Of a DNA stretch of 7,995 nucleotides, positions 6,622 to 7,995 are shown piece by piece. Under the pieces are notes generated by a model. That model was not told the DNA's origin. It was given only the letters and a program-made list of their open reading frames with translations, and ran no database searches. The position numbers and the translations under genes were made by a program. Source of the stretch: Porticoccaceae bacterium (GTDB lineage Bacteria; Pseudomonadota; Gammaproteobacteria; Pseudomonadales; Porticoccaceae); contig JASLVT010000049.1 in assembly GCA_030741175.1 (NCBI GenBank), forward strand, positions 1 to 7,995, in the 5' to 3' direction. Each line of letters opens with the position of its first letter. Position 1 is the first letter of the stretch.

Positions 6622-7614
6622 TTGGTCAGCTATCCAACGAGACTCAAGCTAGCGCAGACGCCCACACCTTTGCTCCCACTTACGCGTTTATCTGCAGAAC
6701 TTGGTGGGCCGCGATTATGGGTTAAGCGCGATGATCTAACTGGGGCCGCGACCTCTGGAAACAAAGTCAGAAAGCTTGAGTTTCTCCTAGCCGAGGCCAA
6801 AGCTCAGGGCTGTGACACAGTTATTACCTCAGGCGGTGTGCAGTCTAATCACTGCCGCGCGGTGGCGGTTCTGGGCGCCCAATTAGGGTTTAAGGTGCAT
6901 CTGCTCCTTCGCTCTGATATTCAGCCCCAGCCCGTTGGCAATCTATTCCTAGATAAACTGGTCGGTGCGACCATCAGTCACTACAGTCCCAGTGAATTTA
7001 GAGATTTGGATGGACTGTTTCATCAGTGGCAAGAGTATTATCAAAACCAGGATCGCAAAGTCTATTCAATCCCCACCGGTGGTAGCAATGGCACCGGTGC
7101 TTGGGGCTATATTGCTGTCGCTGAAGAGTTGTCTCAAGATTTTGCGGCTGCGGCCATCGACCCCTACGCGGTGGTTCACGCCACAGGCTCAGGAGGCACT
7201 CAGGCAGGATTGTTGCTGGGATTTCACCTGCATCAGATAGACTGTCGTGTTGTCAGCTATGCCGTGTGTGATGATCAAGCGTATTTTGCCGACAAAGTTG
7301 CCGATGATTTACAGCAATGGCAGCACAAATATGCGCCTGATAGCGATCTCAGCAGCCTCTGCCCCAACACGATTGATCGATATGCGGGCCCTGCCTACGG
7401 TGTTGCTTCAGCCGAGGTGTTCGATACCATTAAGCAGGTCGCTTCTATGGAGGGTTTGATTCTTGATCCAGTTTATACTGGTAAGGCGTTCCATGGATTA
7501 GTAGAAGATATTAGAAAAGGCGTTTACGCTGAGCAACAGGATCGCGATATTGTGTTTTTACACACGGGGGGACTTTTTGGTCTTTTTGCCCAGCAGCACC
7601 AATTAAATTATTAA
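6622..7614 (+). CDS. D-cysteine desulfhydrase-like PLP-dependent enzyme (ACC deaminase family)
   Basis: The 330-residue product is a fold type II PLP enzyme of the ACC deaminase/D-cysteine desulfhydrase family (E. coli DcyD, 328). PLP would bind K48 in SGNKVRKLEF; QSNHCR at 74-79 supplies the catalytic serine region; GSGGTQAG at 189-196 is the phosphate-binding loop; tyrosines stand at 259 and 285. Threonines in DPVYTGKA (T286) and LHTGG (T315) occupy positions that are Glu and Leu in true ACC deaminases, favouring D-cysteine desulfhydrase (D-cysteine to pyruvate, sulfide and ammonia). L-cysteate sulfo-lyase (CuyA) is a close alternative in marine bacteria. The start is TTG 6622; no ATG or GTG exists in frame after the yajC stop, and the ribosome site is weak. 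A symporter gene follows after 17 bases. Confidence 0.87.
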   Translation: MVSYPTRLKLAQTPTPLLPLTRLSAELGGPRLWVKRDDLTGAATSGNKVRKLEFLLAEAKAQGCDTVITSGGVQSNHCRAVAVLGAQLGFKVHLLLRSDIQPQPVGNLFLDKLVGATISHYSPSEFRDLDGLFHQWQEYYQNQDRKVYSIPTGGSNGTGAWGYIAVAEELSQDFAAAAIDPYAVVHATGSGGTQAGLLLGFHLHQIDCRVVSYAVCDDQAYFADKVADDLQQWQHKYAPDSDLSSLCPNTIDRYAGPAYGVASAEVFDTIKQVASMEGLILDPVYTGKAFHGLVEDIRKGVYAEQQDRDIVFLHTGGLFGLFAQQHQLNY

Positions 7615-7631
7615 AAAAATTAGAGGTCAGT

Positions 7632-7995
7632 ATGTTTGAGCAAGTCGTTTTAACGGTTTATGACATTGTTTGGGGACCATTGATGCTGTTATTGCTCTTA
7701 GGTACCGGTATATTTTTAACACTGGGATTGAAGGGGATGACGATCCGACGCATTCCCTATGCCTTTCGCCAGCTGCTTCAGGGCCGCAAAGGCTCAGGTG
7801 AAGGGGAGGTAAGTCCTTTTAATGCATTGATGACCTCGCTGTCATCAACAGTGGGCACGGGTAATATTGCTGGCGTTGCAACCGCTATCAGCTTAGGAGG
7901 GCCCGGTGCCTTGTTTTGGATGTGGTGTACGGCGTTAGTGGGTATGGCCACCAAATATGCCGAGGCTGTGCTCGCAGTTAATTATCGTGAAACTG
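7632..7995 (+). CDS. Sodium:alanine/glycine symporter of the AGCS family, N-terminal part
   Basis: The frame begins at ATG 7632, with AGAGG at 7622-7626 upstream, and runs off the right edge after 121 codons; the family is usually about 450 to 500 residues. These secondary transporters import alanine, glycine or related small amino acids with sodium across the inner membrane. Visible are a first hydrophobic segment (WGPLMLLLLLGTGIFLTLGL, about 14-33), the conserved SxFxALMTSLSSTVGTGNIAGVA block (61-83) and the family signature GGPGALFWMW (89-98), followed by MATKYAEAVLA (105-115). It sits 17 bases after the PLP lyase gene with no terminator between, so it is probably co-transcribed and may import that enzyme's substrate. 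Substrate specificity cannot be read from this fragment. Confidence 0.94.
   Translation, partial: MFEQVVLTVYDIVWGPLMLLLLLGTGIFLTLGLKGMTIRRIPYAFRQLLQGRKGSGEGEVSPFNALMTSLSSTVGTGNIAGVATAISLGGPGALFWMWCTALVGMATKYAEAVLAVNYRET

Noticed and set aside
1..7995. CRISPR array, insertion sequence, toxin-antitoxin, phage or defence genes
   Set aside because: No direct-repeat array, terminal inverted repeats, transposase or integrase signatures were seen; all space is taken by recognisable conserved genes and short gaps.

Overview
The window is an ordinary chromosomal housekeeping region of a gammaproteobacterium, with all genes on the + strand and very little non-coding space. The run mltG (3' end) - tmk - holB - pilZ - tatD is the order known from Pseudomonas and relatives. 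Together with a type IV pilus PilZ of the Pseudomonas/Xanthomonas kind, an E. coli-like Bcp peroxiredoxin, a malate dehydrogenase of the roughly 326-residue beta-proteobacterial type and moderate base composition, this suggests a marine member of the Pseudomonadales/Cellvibrionales. The genus cannot be fixed from the sequence alone. I see no mobile element, tRNA, rRNA, CRISPR array or prophage gene.

Layout. Positions 2-280 hold the end of the murein transglycosylase MltG. Thymidylate kinase (297-935) overlaps the DNA polymerase III delta' subunit gene (935-1897). PilZ (1973-2323), a TatD-family metal-dependent nuclease (2388-3164), a YcbL/GloC-like metallo-beta-lactamase-fold hydrolase (3197-3850) and a dimeric-type dUTPase (3860-4480) follow with short gaps. 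A promoter-bearing leader with a stem-loop (4481-4616) precedes malate dehydrogenase (4617-5597, GTG start), which ends in a clear intrinsic terminator (5629-5664). A second unit starts after a likely extended -10 promoter: Bcp peroxiredoxin (GTG start at 5764), YajC (6268-6594), a D-cysteine desulfhydrase-like PLP enzyme (TTG start at 6622) and the first 121 codons of an AGCS sodium:alanine/glycine symporter that runs off the window.

How the genes fit together. Tmk and the dUTPase both serve dTTP supply (dUTP removal and dUMP production; dTMP to dTDP), and HolB is part of the replicative clamp loader. Bcp, the cysteine desulfhydrase-like enzyme and the symporter suggest a small peroxide, sulfur and amino-acid group. 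YajC, normally beside secD/secF, sits among them away from its usual partners.

No undescribed system is evident. The points most worth checking are the displaced yajC, the stem-loops in the pilZ-tatD gap, in the mdh leader and over the yajC stop codon, and the probable catabolic pairing of the PLP lyase with the symporter.
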